From assembly GCF_900230255.1 (NCBI RefSeq), contig NZ_OCNJ01000007.1, forward strand, positions 1-64,000: a stretch of DNA of 64,000 nt, read 5' to 3'. Both the position numbers and the translations under genes were made by a program. This DNA comes from Caenispirillum bisanense. GTDB taxonomy: Bacteria > Pseudomonadota > Alphaproteobacteria > Rhodospirillales > Rhodospirillaceae. The notes beneath the pieces are model-generated. The model had not been told where the DNA came from. It saw nothing but the letters and a program-made list of their open reading frames with translations, and ran no database searches. Positions 1 to 8,912 of the stretch are shown here, piece after piece (position 1 is the first letter of the stretch; each line of letters begins with the position of its first letter).

Positions 1-1
1 C

Positions 2-319
2 GCCTCCGACTGTCGCGGCGGCGAACCTCTTCTTGAGGCGCTGCCGGCGGAGGTCATCGTCCATGCCGACAAGGGCTACGACACAGACCGCGTGCGGCAG
101 ATCATCGAGAACCAGGGAGCCGCCCCGAACATCCCGCCCAAGGCCAACAGGCGCTGGAAGAACTGCTTTTCGCCCTTCCTCTACCGCGACCGCAACGCCA
201 TCGAGCGCATGTTCGGCCGGCTGAAGGACTTCCGCCGCATCGCCACGAGATATGACCGCTTGGCCGTCAACTTCCTCGCCGCCGTCCAGATCGCCGCCTT
301 CGTCAGCTACTGGTTATGA
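2..319 (+). CDS. IS5-family transposase, C-terminal part (cut by window edge)
   Basis: The frame is open from the window edge and ends in TGA. It encodes the C-terminal ~105 residues of a DDE transposase: HADKGYDTDRVR supplies the second catalytic Asp region, and RNAIERMFGRLKDFRRIATR carries the catalytic Glu in the typical IS5 (IS427-like) E-R-x-F-x-R-L-K context. It ends in the usual hydrophobic LAAVQIAAFVSYW tail. The start and the first catalytic Asp lie outside the window, so intactness cannot be judged. The IS right end should lie within roughly 15-20 bases after the stop. Confidence 0.9.
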   Translation, partial: ASDCRGGEPLLEALPAEVIVHADKGYDTDRVRQIIENQGAAPNIPPKANRRWKNCFSPFLYRDRNAIERMFGRLKDFRRIATRYDRLAVNFLAAVQIAAFVSYWL

Positions 320-748
320 GTCTGGAGCCTAGTATCCGTGCTTCCGTAGCTCTTCTTTACACACGGCGTCAGTAGTCGTTGCCCAGATTCTGCGAAGGTC
401 TTCCGTAGTGGCGGATGAACATGGTATACAATTCTTCTCGAGTGAACGGCCGCACCAGCTGCAGCTCACGCTCTCTGACTTCTCTGATACGTCAGAAGTA
501 GGCTCTAAACTCATCTGCGTCATCTCCGTGTTCTCAGCGAGGCAATGGAAAAATAAATGTAGAGGTCCCCATCTATCGCCGCCACCCCAGGGCCAAGCTA
601 TGACCGCCCAAGCAAATGCCACCATACATTTGGGCGGCATTGCACAATGGAAAACAACTGGTGACCGCCACCGAGCCACGCAGTTACACAATGCGAGCTC
701 AGCACGATCTAGGACTCGTGCCGAAACAGACAAAATAACGATTGAAAC
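320..748. other. AT-richer gap between IS remnant and tRNA genes; no gene seen
   Basis: This 429-bp stretch is less GC-rich than the rest of the window. Open frames across it on both strands lack codon bias and recognisable motifs, and the longest plus-strand one runs through the first tRNA. Bases 320-335 (GTCTGGAGCCTAG) probably hold the right terminal inverted repeat of the IS, which cannot be confirmed without the left end. Otherwise I see nothing functional. The composition suggests acquired DNA abutting the tRNA 3' end. Confidence 0.5.
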
Positions 749-824
749 TGGCGTCCCCACGGGGATTCGAACCCCGGTTGCCGCCGTGAGAGGGCGGTGT
801 CCTAGGCCTCTAGACGATGGGGAC
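749..824 (-). tRNA. tRNA-Glu (anticodon CUC), copy 1
   Basis: Read on the minus strand, the 76-nt gene starts GTCCCCATCGTCTAGAGG and has a 7-bp acceptor stem (GTCCCCA/TGGGGAC). The T-arm is GGTTCGAATCC, the discriminator is G, and CCA is encoded at 749-751. The anticodon loop is CTCTCAC with CTC at 788-790, which reads GAG. The cloverleaf closes without mismatches in the acceptor. Its 3' end faces the AT-richer gap and the IS remnant. Confidence 0.96.
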
Positions 825-882
825 GAGGCCGTGGCGCAGCGGAGAATCGCGCAGCCACATAGGAAGGTAGTCAGTCGCCGAG

Positions 883-958
883 TGGCGTCCCCACGGGGAT
901 TCGAACCCCGGTTGCCGCCGTGAGAGGGCGGTGTCCTAGGCCTCTAGACGATGGGGAC
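883..958 (-). tRNA. tRNA-Glu (anticodon CUC), copy 2
   Basis: This is identical over all 76 nt to the copy at 749-824, offset by 134 bp, with encoded CCA (883-885) and anticodon CTC at 922-924. On the minus strand this copy comes first, and a 58-nt spacer separates the two, so they are probably one transcript. The spacer is unrelated to the tRNA sequence. Confidence 0.96.
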
Positions 959-1027
959 GTGGCCTCGGGAGGCACGTATGTAGGCGATAACGCCGACCCG
1001 TGCAAGCGAAAAACAAGCGGCCCCGCG

Positions 1028-1498
1028 TCAGTCCTCCGTCACCCGCAGATCCACCGGCTCGAACCGCCGGGCGGCGCCCTCGCCCGCCACCCGCCAGGCG
1101 GCGAGGTCGGTGGTGCCGGTGCGGTCGACGGCGCAGATCAGCCACACCAGGCCCGGCTCGTGCGCCTGTGCGAGGTCGGTGGCCGAGGGGCGCGCCGGGT
1201 GGTCGGGGTGGCTGTGCCAGTGGCCGATCACCCGCTCGGGCGTGCCGCGCAGGCTCTTCATCAGGGCGAGGCGGGCGCGCGGGTCGATCTCGAAGCGGTC
1301 GTGGGCGCGCTCGGCGACGTTGTCGGCGGGCACCACGCGACGCACCGCCTCCCCCTCCCCCACCAGCAGGCCGCAGGTTTCGTGCGGCCAGCCGGCGCGG
1401 GCGGTGCTGCGGATCGTCTCGGCATCGGCGGCGCGCAGGCGCAGCACCGCCGGGGCCGGGCCGCCGCAGGAGGGGAACAGGCGGTCCCAGTCGCTCAC
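1028..1498 (-). CDS. JAMM/MPN-domain metallopeptidase-like protein
   Basis: A 156-residue single-domain protein of the Mov34/MPN/PAD-1 (JAMM) family, Zn-dependent isopeptidases. The full motif is visible: Glu40 in PHETCGLL, then H95-S-H97-x7-S105-x2-D108 in HSHPDHPARPSATD. Bacterial stand-alone members act on ubiquitin-like or sulfur-carrier proteins; the substrate here is unknown. The GTG start at 1498 overlaps the upstream gene's stop by 4 bp (GTGA), which points to translational coupling. An upstream extension of the frame would run through that gene. It is the distal gene of a two-gene operon. Confidence 0.85.
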   Translation of the reverse strand: MSDWDRLFPSCGGPAPAVLRLRAADAETIRSTARAGWPHETCGLLVGEGEAVRRVVPADNVAERAHDRFEIDPRARLALMKSLRGTPERVIGHWHSHPDHPARPSATDLAQAHEPGLVWLICAVDRTGTTDLAAWRVAGEGAARRFEPVDLRVTED

Positions 1499-1866
1499 GG
1501 CTGGACGGTCAGCTCGATGGTGCCGAGGCGGGCGCCGTCGGCGGCGCGCAGCACCACCACGCGATCGGGCTTGCCGCCGCCGCCCAGGCGCAGCAGGATG
1601 CGGCCCTCGGCCACGCCCACCGCCTCGATCTCGGTCGACGGCGGCTCGGCGAGGGTGACGGTGCCGAAGGTGGCGGCCGGCGGCTGCGGCGCGGCGGCGG
1701 GCGCGGCGGGCGCGGTGCCGGCCAGCGGCGCTTCCACCACCGGGCCGGCGGCGGTGGAGACGGTGCCGGGCTTCTGCATCTTCGTGTAGATACCCCAGCC
1801 GAGCAGCACCAGACCGAGCACGATCAGGATGCCCATGACGGCGACCAGGGCCTTCAACGCTTTCAT
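1495..1866 (-). CDS. Small membrane-anchored protein, DUF6476-like
   Basis: About 123 residues. An N-terminal MKALKALVAVMG leads into one hydrophobic segment (about residues 6-28), then an Ala/Pro-rich linker, then a compact beta-rich domain with RILLRLGGGGKPDRVVVL. This architecture resembles the alphaproteobacterial DUF6476 family, whose function is unknown. I chose the ATG at 1866 because a purine-rich AAAGGTG lies about 10 nt upstream; a TTG 27 bases further out is possible. It overlaps the JAMM gene by 4 bp and diverges from rluD across 38 bp. Confidence 0.7.
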   Translation of the reverse strand: MKALKALVAVMGILIVLGLVLLGWGIYTKMQKPGTVSTAAGPVVEAPLAGTAPAAPAAAPQPPAATFGTVTLAEPPSTEIEAVGVAEGRILLRLGGGGKPDRVVVLRAADGARLGTIELTVQP

Positions 1867-1904
1867 GACGGGAACACACCTTTGATGCGACAATCGGAGC
1901 CGCG

Positions 1905-2990
1905 ATGATACAGGAACGCGCCGATCCCGCCACCGCCGCCGATGCGGACCTCGCCGACGACGCGCTCGACGACGACTTCGACGCCGCCGACGCCGCCACC
2001 GGCGAGGCGGCCGGGCCGCGCCGCCTGACGGTGACGGCCGACGCGGCGGCGGAAGCGCAGCGGCTCGACAAGTGGCTGGCCGAGGCGCTGGCCGAGGCCG
2101 GGCTCACGCGGTCGCGGCTGAAGGCGCTGCTGGACGACGGCTGCGTCACCCTCGACGGCCGGCCGCTCGGCGCCGCCGACGCCAAGCGCAAGGTGCGCGC
2201 CGGGCAGGTGGCGGAAGTCGCCCTGCCCGCCCCCGAGGCGGCGGTGCCGGAGCCGCAGGACATCCCGCTCGCCGTGGTCTACGAGGACGCGGAGCTGATC
2301 GTCGTCGACAAGCCGGCCGGGCTGGTGGTGCATCCGGCGGCGGGCAATGCCGACGGCACGCTGGTCAACGCCCTGCTGTTCCACTGCGGGCCGAGCCTGT
2401 CGGGCATCGGCGGCGTGCGGCGGCCGGGCATCGTGCATCGGCTCGACAAGGACACCAGCGGCCTGCTGGTGGCGGCCAAGACCGATCGCGCCCACCAGGG
2501 CCTCGCCGCCCTGTTCGCCCGCCACGACATCGAGCGGGTCTATCGCGCCGTGGTGTGGGGCGTGCCGCGGCCGCGCGCCGGCACGGTGGAGGGCAACATC
2601 GGCCGCTCGCCGTCCAACCGCCAGAAGATGGCGGTGGTGAAGAGCGGCGGCAAGCCGGCGACCACCCACTGGCGCGTGGTGGAGGCCCTGGCCGGCGACA
2701 CGGCGCTGGTCGACTGCACCCTGGAGACCGGCCGCACCCACCAGATCCGCGTCCACATGGCGAGCCTCGGCCACCCGCTGGTCGGCGACCCGCTCTACGG
2801 CAAGGCGCGGCGGGCGGGCCGGCGCGGCGGTCTGGATGCCGAGCGGGCGGCGGTGGTGGACGGCTTCGGCCGCCAGGCGCTGCACGCCGGCGTGCTCGGC
2901 TTCGTCCACCCGGTGACCGGCGAGCGCCTGCGCTTCGAAAGCGCCCCGCCCGCCGACTTCCAGGACCTTCTCACCGCTTTGCGTCCTTGA
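1905..2990 (+). CDS. rluD: Ribosomal large-subunit pseudouridine synthase, RluD family
   Basis: 361 residues. An acidic, Ala/Asp-rich N-terminal tail (1-40) precedes an S4 RNA-binding domain (about 50-115) and the pseudouridine synthase catalytic domain. The catalytic motif HRLDKDTSGLLV has the nucleophilic Asp at 181, and TGRTHQIRVHM is the conserved RluA/RluC/RluD C-terminal motif. RluD isomerises uridines of 23S rRNA helix 69; RluC-type specificity cannot be excluded from sequence. The start has GGAG five bases upstream. It diverges from the DUF6476-like gene. Confidence 0.9.
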   Translation: MIQERADPATAADADLADDALDDDFDAADAATGEAAGPRRLTVTADAAAEAQRLDKWLAEALAEAGLTRSRLKALLDDGCVTLDGRPLGAADAKRKVRAGQVAEVALPAPEAAVPEPQDIPLAVVYEDAELIVVDKPAGLVVHPAAGNADGTLVNALLFHCGPSLSGIGGVRRPGIVHRLDKDTSGLLVAAKTDRAHQGLAALFARHDIERVYRAVVWGVPRPRAGTVEGNIGRSPSNRQKMAVVKSGGKPATTHWRVVEALAGDTALVDCTLETGRTHQIRVHMASLGHPLVGDPLYGKARRAGRRGGLDAERAAVVDGFGRQALHAGVLGFVHPVTGERLRFESAPPADFQDLLTALRP

Positions 2991-3048
2991 CCGCGGCGAT
3001 CGGTTCGGGGTCAACTTCCGGTCGAATGCCAGCACCGGGAGCCTCCCC

Positions 3049-3495
3049 ATGGAGATCAAGGACGTCGCCCCGCTGTCCGTCGTCCGGCAGCACCGCCGCC
3101 TCACCCTGCCGCAGGTCGGCCCTGCCTCGGTGGAGGCCTGCGCCGCCGTCGCCGCCGAGGTGGAGGCGGCTGGCCTGAGCGTGGCCGGCCCGTGGATCTT
3201 CGCCGCCCGCGGCCTGCCGCGCGACACCGAGACAGCCTTCGACCTGGACTACTGCCTGCCCGTCGCCGGCGGCTCAGACGGCCTGCCGGCGCTGCACTGC
3301 GCCGCCGCGATCTACGAAGGGCCGCTGACCGGCCTGTTCTCCGACGGCTACGCGCCGCTGCTGGCCGCCATCGCCGCCGCCGGCCTGCGCCCGACGGGCG
3401 ACAGCCGCGAGGTCTATCATCGCTGGGAGGGGCCGGACTCGCCGGCCAACCGGGTGGAGATCCAGATCGGGGTGGCGCCGGCGGACGGCGGCTGA
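3049..3495 (+). CDS. GyrI-like small-molecule-binding domain protein
   Basis: 148 residues, apparently a stand-alone GyrI-like/effector-binding (SOUL-fold) domain: alternating beta strands, AAIYEGPLTGLFSDGYAPLLAAI in the middle and a closing strand NRVEIQIGV. Such domains bind hydrophobic ligands or DNA gyrase in AraC-linked forms. There is no DNA-binding part here, so a role in sensing or resistance is only inferred. GGGAG lies 7 bases before the ATG. It is 58 bp downstream of rluD and converges on the next gene. Confidence 0.7.
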   Translation: MEIKDVAPLSVVRQHRRLTLPQVGPASVEACAAVAAEVEAAGLSVAGPWIFAARGLPRDTETAFDLDYCLPVAGGSDGLPALHCAAAIYEGPLTGLFSDGYAPLLAAIAAAGLRPTGDSREVYHRWEGPDSPANRVEIQIGVAPADGG

Positions 3496-3524
3496 CGGCG
3501 CGGGAGCGGGATCGGGCGAGGCGG

Positions 3525-4058
3525 TCAGCCGGCGGCCATGGCCTTGGGCTCGGCCATCGCCTCGCCGATTTCGTCCTCCGCCTGCATGACCTCGGTGCCC
3601 CATTCCTCGATCAGCTTGCGCTGGGCGGCCTTCAGGGCGGCGATGCGACGGCTGGAGGTCAGGCTGAGGAAGGAGCCGACCAGCGACGGCGTGGTGGTGT
3701 AGATCAGCCAGCCGAAGGCCGCCGCGCCGTAGATCATCATCAGCGCGAAGACGTTGGAGAGCGTGTCCAGCGCCATGGTGATGTCGTGGCGCTCGAACCA
3801 CATGTTCAGCAGGTAGGGCGAGACGCCGGCGAAGTTCAGGCCGCCGACGCAGATGAAGCCGTAGCGGTACTTGCCGCGCTCCACCACGAAGGCCACCGCC
3901 GTCGGCAGCATGGCGAAGATCAGCAGCACCACCGTCGGCAGGAACAGGATGACGAGCGGCACGCCCATCACCAGCATGCCGATGCCGCTGCCGATGCCGC
4001 CCTTCTTCTTGCCGCCGGCCGCCGCCGGAGCGCTGCCCTTGTTCTTGCCCTTCGCCAT
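3525..4058 (-). CDS. Conserved inner-membrane protein of unknown function
   Basis: 177 residues: a Lys/Gly-rich basic N-terminus (MAKGKNKG..GGKKKGG), then hydrophobic segments at about 25-60, 70-90 and 95-125, and a charged C-terminal helix rich in Ala and Glu. No enzymatic motif is recognisable. It begins 14 bp downstream of the pseudokinase stop on the same strand, so the two are almost certainly co-transcribed and may act together at the membrane. Function unknown. Confidence 0.7.
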   Translation of the reverse strand: MAKGKNKGSAPAAAGGKKKGGIGSGIGMLVMGVPLVILFLPTVVLLIFAMLPTAVAFVVERGKYRYGFICVGGLNFAGVSPYLLNMWFERHDITMALDTLSNVFALMMIYGAAAFGWLIYTTTPSLVGSFLSLTSSRRIAALKAAQRKLIEEWGTEVMQAEDEIGEAMAEPKAMAAG

Positions 4059-4072
4059 GCCCCTACTCTACC

Positions 4073-6154
4073 TCATACCAGCCGGACGAGAAGCAGGATG
4101 ACGATGGTCAGAAGACCGATGCCGACGGACGCAATGGCCGCCGTCTGGTGGCCGAGGCGCACGGCGTTCTCGTCGCGCGCCGCCTGGCCGGTCTCCAGCG
4201 CCGCCACCTGGCGGCGGGCCTCGGCGTATTCGGCCTTGGCGCGCTCGAACCCTTCGCCGTCGGAGCCGCGCTCCTCGGCGTTGTCGAGCAGGTTGTAGAG
4301 TTCCGGCAGGCTGCCCTTGCGCACCACGCGCGGGATCTCGCGCTCCAGGCGCTTGCGGCGGTCGCGGCTGTGGTAGCTGTTGATGACCGGCGCCACCAGC
4401 CCGCCGAGCCAGCTGGTCAGCCCGAACAGCGCCTCCGGCCCGAGCCGCCACTGCAGCACCGCGAGCAGGCTGAGCATGCCGAGCGCGTTGCGCTCCGGCC
4501 CGCCTTCGTTCATGGCGGTCAGCTGCGGCTTCAGGTCGCGCTCGTAGCGGGCGGTGACGAAGGCGGCGATGTGGCGGTCCACGGGCCACTGCTTGGTGTC
4601 GGCGGTCTTGGAGGCGGCCTCCAGCGCCGGCAGCAGTTCCTTGATTTCGGTGACGTACTCGCCTTCCAGGAAGGCGCTCTGGCAGGGCATGCCGTCGTTG
4701 AGCTCGTAGGTCACGCGCTCGATGCCGAAGCCCTTGTGGTTGTTGAGCAGCAGGTTGCGCAGTTCGCGGAACAGGCCCTCGGCCTGAGTGTATTCCGGGT
4801 TGTAGACCGGCTGTGCCTGCACCCAGAACTTCACCGCTTCGCGGCTGATGACGTCGGCGAAGGGCTTGACGTCGCCCTTGCGCAGCACCGCGTTGGCGAG
4901 CGCCGGGCCGAAGCCGTCGAGCGTGCAGCGGATATTGCGGAAGCACAGCGGCGCATCGTGCGCCAGCACCATGATGGCGCGCGAGATCATCAGGTCGGTC
5001 ATGGTGGCCTTGTCGCCCTGCATGGCCTCGACCACCTTCACCGCCGTCGCCAGCGCATCGGCCCGCTCGTTGTCCTCCAGGCCGCGGCGCAGCCACACCT
5101 CCACCTTGCCTTCCTGGATGAGGGTGCCGGCCTTGCCCCAGTTGGTCATCAGGCCATAGGCGGCGCCGCGGGCGGTGGAATACTCGATGTCGCCGATCTT
5201 CAGCGTGCGCTGCGAGCGCTTCTCCATGCGCGGCTGCAGCGGCGTCATGCGGCGGCCGTTGAGCCACAGGTCGAGCGCCTCCAGCGTCCAGCGCTCGCGG
5301 CTGTCGTCGTGCAGCAGGCCGCGCAGCACCTCGATCATGGAGATGGGCACGCGGTTCTCGCCGACCAGCGTGGCGTAGGAGCCCTGCTGCAGACGCAGGC
5401 GCATGACCTCTTCCGAGGTGCGGCCGCGCGTCGGGTTGTAGCCGAGCATGAGGAACAAAAGCGTCACGCCCAGCGAGAACATGTCGTCGGAATAGTGGCC
5501 GCTGCCGCGCCCTTCGGGGATGCACAGCGCCGTCTCCAGCGGCTCGAACACGGGGTCGTTGTCGAACCCCGGCGGCGCGGTGACGCAGTCGCCCAGCACC
5601 AGCCGGTCACCCTTGGTGTCGAACAGGTAGATGTTGTCGGGGCGGATGGCGCGATGGGTGATGGAGCGCAGCTGCAGTTCCTGCATGGCGGAATGCAGCG
5701 GCTTGATGATCTTCTTGGCGAACAGCTGGTCCGGCACCACGTCGCAGGTGCCGTTGAGGTCGGGCATCAGCTTGCCGGCGGCCGGCCGCTCGTAGATGGC
5801 GGCCACCAGCTTGCGGCCGGCGGGGATCCAGTCGACCACGCCGCCTTCGATGAACTGCAGCATGCCGGCGTTCTGCATGCCGCGCAGCGAGCGCATGACC
5901 TGCTGGCGCTGCAAGGTGTCGGGGCGGCAGATGAGGGCGTAGAGCGGCCGGCCGGCGCCGCGGCGGTCCTGCACCTCGTAGGCCTTGGCGCTCGGCATGT
6001 CGAGCGACGGGATGGGCTTGTTGGGCAGGATCTCGAAACGGTCACGCAACGACACCGGGGCCGCGGCCGCACCCGTGGCGGCCGGCTTCTGGCCGGCGGC
6101 GGCGTCCGCGGTCTTGGCCTTTTCCGAGGCCTTGGCAGTCGCCGTGGCCGCCAT
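4073..6154 (-). CDS. Membrane-anchored protein-kinase-like protein, predicted pseudokinase
   Basis: 693 residues. An Ala/Lys-rich N-terminus precedes a protein-kinase-like fold (about 35-300). The catalytic loop is HRAIRPDN at 167-174, so the HRD aspartate is Ala, and the DFG region reads GDCV (188-191), keeping only the Asp. No VAIK-type Lys is evident (YALICRP at 72-78). A C-terminal helical region ends in one transmembrane segment (IVILLLVRLV). Catalysis is therefore doubtful, and a scaffold or nucleotide-sensing role is inferred. It is followed by a small membrane protein 14 bp downstream. It does not look like a decaying gene: the frame is intact and codon use matches the neighbours. Confidence 0.8.
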   Translation of the reverse strand: MAATATAKASEKAKTADAAAGQKPAATGAAAAPVSLRDRFEILPNKPIPSLDMPSAKAYEVQDRRGAGRPLYALICRPDTLQRQQVMRSLRGMQNAGMLQFIEGGVVDWIPAGRKLVAAIYERPAAGKLMPDLNGTCDVVPDQLFAKKIIKPLHSAMQELQLRSITHRAIRPDNIYLFDTKGDRLVLGDCVTAPPGFDNDPVFEPLETALCIPEGRGSGHYSDDMFSLGVTLLFLMLGYNPTRGRTSEEVMRLRLQQGSYATLVGENRVPISMIEVLRGLLHDDSRERWTLEALDLWLNGRRMTPLQPRMEKRSQRTLKIGDIEYSTARGAAYGLMTNWGKAGTLIQEGKVEVWLRRGLEDNERADALATAVKVVEAMQGDKATMTDLMISRAIMVLAHDAPLCFRNIRCTLDGFGPALANAVLRKGDVKPFADVISREAVKFWVQAQPVYNPEYTQAEGLFRELRNLLLNNHKGFGIERVTYELNDGMPCQSAFLEGEYVTEIKELLPALEAASKTADTKQWPVDRHIAAFVTARYERDLKPQLTAMNEGGPERNALGMLSLLAVLQWRLGPEALFGLTSWLGGLVAPVINSYHSRDRRKRLEREIPRVVRKGSLPELYNLLDNAEERGSDGEGFERAKAEYAEARRQVAALETGQAARDENAVRLGHQTAAIASVGIGLLTIVILLLVRLV

Positions 6155-6258
6155 GCGTCCCGTCCTCTCAGAGTCCTTCTACCCCGTTCGGGGCACCGAC
6201 AGGGTAGCGGCGGGCCGTGCGGAACACAACAGGTCCCTGAAAGCCCGCCGCGTCACCC

Positions 6259-7548
6259 TCAGCCGGTGAACGGGTCGTGCACCAGGATGGTGTCCTCGCG
6301 CTCGGGACTGGTGGACAGCAGCGAGACCGGCGCGCCGATCAGTTCCTCGATGCGGCGCACGTACTTCACGGCGGTCGCCGGCAGCTGGGCCCACGAACGG
6401 GCGCCTTCGGTGCTGTCCTGCCAGCCTTCCAGCGTTTCGTAGACGGGCACGCAGCGCTCCTGCTGGGCGACGGCGGCCGGCAGGTGCTCGATCACCGTGC
6501 CGTCCAGCTCGTAGCCGATGCAGACCTTCAGTTCGTCCATGCCGTCGAGCACGTCGAGCTTGGTGAGCGCGATGCCGTCGATGCCGCCGGTCTTCACCGC
6601 CTGGCGCACCAGCACGGCGTCGAACCAGCCGCAGCGGCGCTTGCGGCCGGTGACGGTGCCGAACTCGCGGCCGCGCTCGCCGATGCGGTCGCCGACGGCG
6701 TCGTTCAGCTCGGTCGGGAACGGGCCGGAGCCGACGCGGGTGGTGTAGGCCTTGGTGATGCCGAGAACGTAGCCGACGCGGCCCGGCCCCATGCCGGAGC
6801 CCGCCGCCGCCATGCCGGCGACGGTGTTGGACGAGGTCACGAAGGGATAAGTGCCGTGGTCGACGTCGAGCATGGCGCCCTGGGCGCCCTCGAACAGGAT
6901 GCGCTTGCCGGCGCGGTAGGCGGTGTCGAGCGTCAGCCACACCGGCTCGGCATAGGGCAGCAGCTTGGGCGCCAGCGCGCGCAGCTCGGCCAGCAGGTCG
7001 TCGCCGTTCAGTTCCTCGGCGCCCAGGCCGCGCAGCAGCGCGTTGTGGTGCGCGAGCAGGCGGTCGACCTTCATTTCCAGCGTGGCGTCGTCGGCCAGGT
7101 CGCAGACGCGGATGGCACGGCGGCCCACCTTGTCCTCGTAGGCCGGGCCGATGCCGCGGCCGGTGGTGCCGATCTTGCCCTTGCCGGCGGCGACCTCGCG
7201 GGCCTGGTCCAGCGTCGAGTGCAGCGGCAGGATGAGGCAGGCGTTCTCGGCGATGCGCAGCACCTCCGGCGTGATGGTCACGCCCTGGGCGCCGATGCGG
7301 TCGATTTCTTCCATCAGCGCCCACGGGTTGATGACGACACCGTTGCCGATGATGGACAGAGTGCCGCGCACCACGCCCGACGGCAGCAGGCTCAGCTTGT
7401 AGGAGACGCCGTCGACCACCAGCGTGTGGCCGGCGTTGTGGCCGCCCTGGAAGCGCACCACCACATCAGCGCGGGCGGCGAGCCAGTCGACGACCTTGCC
7501 CTTGCCCTCGTCGCCCCACTGCGATCCGACGACTACGACGTTCGCCAT
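6259..7548 (-). CDS. purA: Adenylosuccinate synthetase
   Basis: 429 residues, the normal length for PurA, which forms adenylosuccinate from IMP, aspartate and GTP in AMP synthesis (cytosol). The N-terminal P-loop is [11 protein letters not shown] with Asp13, and His41 sits in [10 protein letters not shown]; both are catalytic. Other signatures include [13 protein letters not shown], the GDDLLAE region and [13 protein letters not shown]. It lies downstream of hisZ with a 54-bp gap, probably in one transcript. Confidence 0.97.
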   Translation of the reverse strand: MANVVVVGSQWGDEGKGKVVDWLAARADVVVRFQGGHNAGHTLVVDGVSYKLSLLPSGVVRGTLSIIGNGVVINPWALMEEIDRIGAQGVTITPEVLRIAENACLILPLHSTLDQAREVAAGKGKIGTTGRGIGPAYEDKVGRRAIRVCDLADDATLEMKVDRLLAHHNALLRGLGAEELNGDDLLAELRALAPKLLPYAEPVWLTLDTAYRAGKRILFEGAQGAMLDVDHGTYPFVTSSNTVAGMAAAGSGMGPGRVGYVLGITKAYTTRVGSGPFPTELNDAVGDRIGERGREFGTVTGRKRRCGWFDAVLVRQAVKTGGIDGIALTKLDVLDGMDELKVCIGYELDGTVIEHLPAAVAQQERCVPVYETLEGWQDSTEGARSWAQLPATAVKYVRRIEELIGAPVSLLSTSPEREDTILVHDPFTG

Positions 7549-7602
7549 CTTTGCAATCCCGATCCTGTCTGTTTCCGGGGGTGTCCAGCCGCGGGAGCGC
7601 GG

Positions 7603-8760
7603 TCAGGACGCGAGTTCGTGCGCGGTTCCGTTCACCCACGCATGGCCGCAACGCAGGCGGGCGGCCTCCGCCATCGGGTCTTCCACCGGCTCCAGGCCGG
7701 CGATGACGGTCCAGCCCGCGGCGGCGAGCTTCGCCCGTTCCGCCTGGCCGGCACCGGCCGGCACATAGAGGCGGCGGCGCGGCTGCGGCCGCGGCGTGAC
7801 GCCCAACACCGTGTCGAGGAACAGCGTGCCGCCGACCGCCGGCTCGAAGCCGTGGCCGTTGCCGAGGCCCGCCATGTAACGCCCGCCGCGGCCCAGTTCG
7901 CCGCGCGCGCCCTTGGCGAAAATGGAGAAGCTGACGCCCGTGTGATACTCGAAGCCGCGGTTCTCCACCGGGTCGACGGTCAGCGTCACGCCCGGCAGGT
8001 CGGCGCGCACCAGCGCCAGCACCTGCGCCAGCCGGTCGCGCTCGGCGGCGGCGGCGGCCGGCAGGGCGATGGCGGCGAGCGCCGTCATGGCATGCTCGGC
8101 CGTACCGGCGGCCTTCAGCAGCGCACCCAGCAGATCGGCGGCGCGGCCGCCCAGGTCGGCGACGGCGGCGGCGTCCTTCTGGTCGAGCGCCCGGCGGGCG
8201 TCCGCCCGCTGCGCCTCGGTCAGGCCCAGCTCGTCGCAGACGGCGGGCACCAGGGTCGGCAGGTTGAGGTCGACGGACAGGTCGGCGACGCCCACCGCCT
8301 GCAGGGCGGCGGCCATGAGCACCACGGCCTCGGCGTCGGCGGCGGCGGTGTCGACACCGATCAGCTCGATGCCGGCCTGGCTGAACTGCCGCTCGGGGCG
8401 CAGCTGGCTGCCCTTCACGCGCAGCACCTGGCCGGCGTAGGACAGGCGCAGCGGCCGCGGGTCGTTGCGCAGGCGGGTGGTGGCGATGCGGGCGACCTGG
8501 ATGGTCATGTCGGCGCGCACGCCCAGCATGCGCTGCGACACCGGGTCCATGACGCGGAAGGTCTGCATGGCGGTGGCCGCGCCGGTGCCGGCGAGCAGGC
8601 TTTCCTCGAACTCGATGAGCGGCGGCTTGACGCGGTCGTAGCCGAAGGCGGCGAAATGCGACACCAGCCGCTCCACCACGCCCGCCTCGACGGCGGCTTC
8701 GGGCGGCAGCAGGTCACGCAGACCCGCGGGCAGCAGGGCCTTGGTGTCGGTGTCGGTCAT
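7603..8760 (-). CDS. hisZ: ATP phosphoribosyltransferase regulatory subunit
   Basis: 385 residues. A class II aminoacyl-tRNA-synthetase-like (HisRS paralogue) domain: LPAGLRDLLPPEA near the start, DMTIQVARIATTRL, RQFSQAGIELIG and GGRYMAGLG. There is no C-terminal anticodon-binding domain, which separates HisZ from HisRS. HisZ partners the short HisG in the first step of histidine synthesis; hisG is not in this window. The ATG at 8760 begins the conserved sequence; upstream open frame is non-homologous. It precedes purA. Confidence 0.92.
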   Translation of the reverse strand: MTDTDTKALLPAGLRDLLPPEAAVEAGVVERLVSHFAAFGYDRVKPPLIEFEESLLAGTGAATAMQTFRVMDPVSQRMLGVRADMTIQVARIATTRLRNDPRPLRLSYAGQVLRVKGSQLRPERQFSQAGIELIGVDTAAADAEAVVLMAAALQAVGVADLSVDLNLPTLVPAVCDELGLTEAQRADARRALDQKDAAAVADLGGRAADLLGALLKAAGTAEHAMTALAAIALPAAAAAERDRLAQVLALVRADLPGVTLTVDPVENRGFEYHTGVSFSIFAKGARGELGRGGRYMAGLGNGHGFEPAVGGTLFLDTVLGVTPRPQPRRRLYVPAGAGQAERAKLAAAGWTVIAGLEPVEDPMAEAARLRCGHAWVNGTAHELAS

Positions 8761-8872
8761 CGCGCGATGTCGTCCTGTGGTCGGTGGAGGCCGGCCCGAG
8801 AAACACGAACCGCCGGCCCCGCAGACCGGGACCGGCGTTCCGCTGTGTACCGCTTTTGCCCCGGCGGGGCAA

Positions 8873-8895
8873 CGGGAAAAGGCCCGGATCGGGCC
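8873..8895 (-). terminator. Rho-independent terminator after the CZB chemoreceptor gene
   Basis: On the minus strand, GGCCCG-ATC-CGGGCC forms a 6-bp GC stem with a 3-nt loop (8881-8895), immediately followed by TTTT. It lies 17 bases past the chemoreceptor stop. Confidence 0.75.
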
Positions 8896-8912
8896 GCCGG
8901 GGCCTGTCGCCG

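Noticed and set aside
408-923. Plus-strand ORF of 171 codons after the IS remnant
   Set aside because: It runs through both the first tRNA gene and the spacer, and shows no codon bias or family features.
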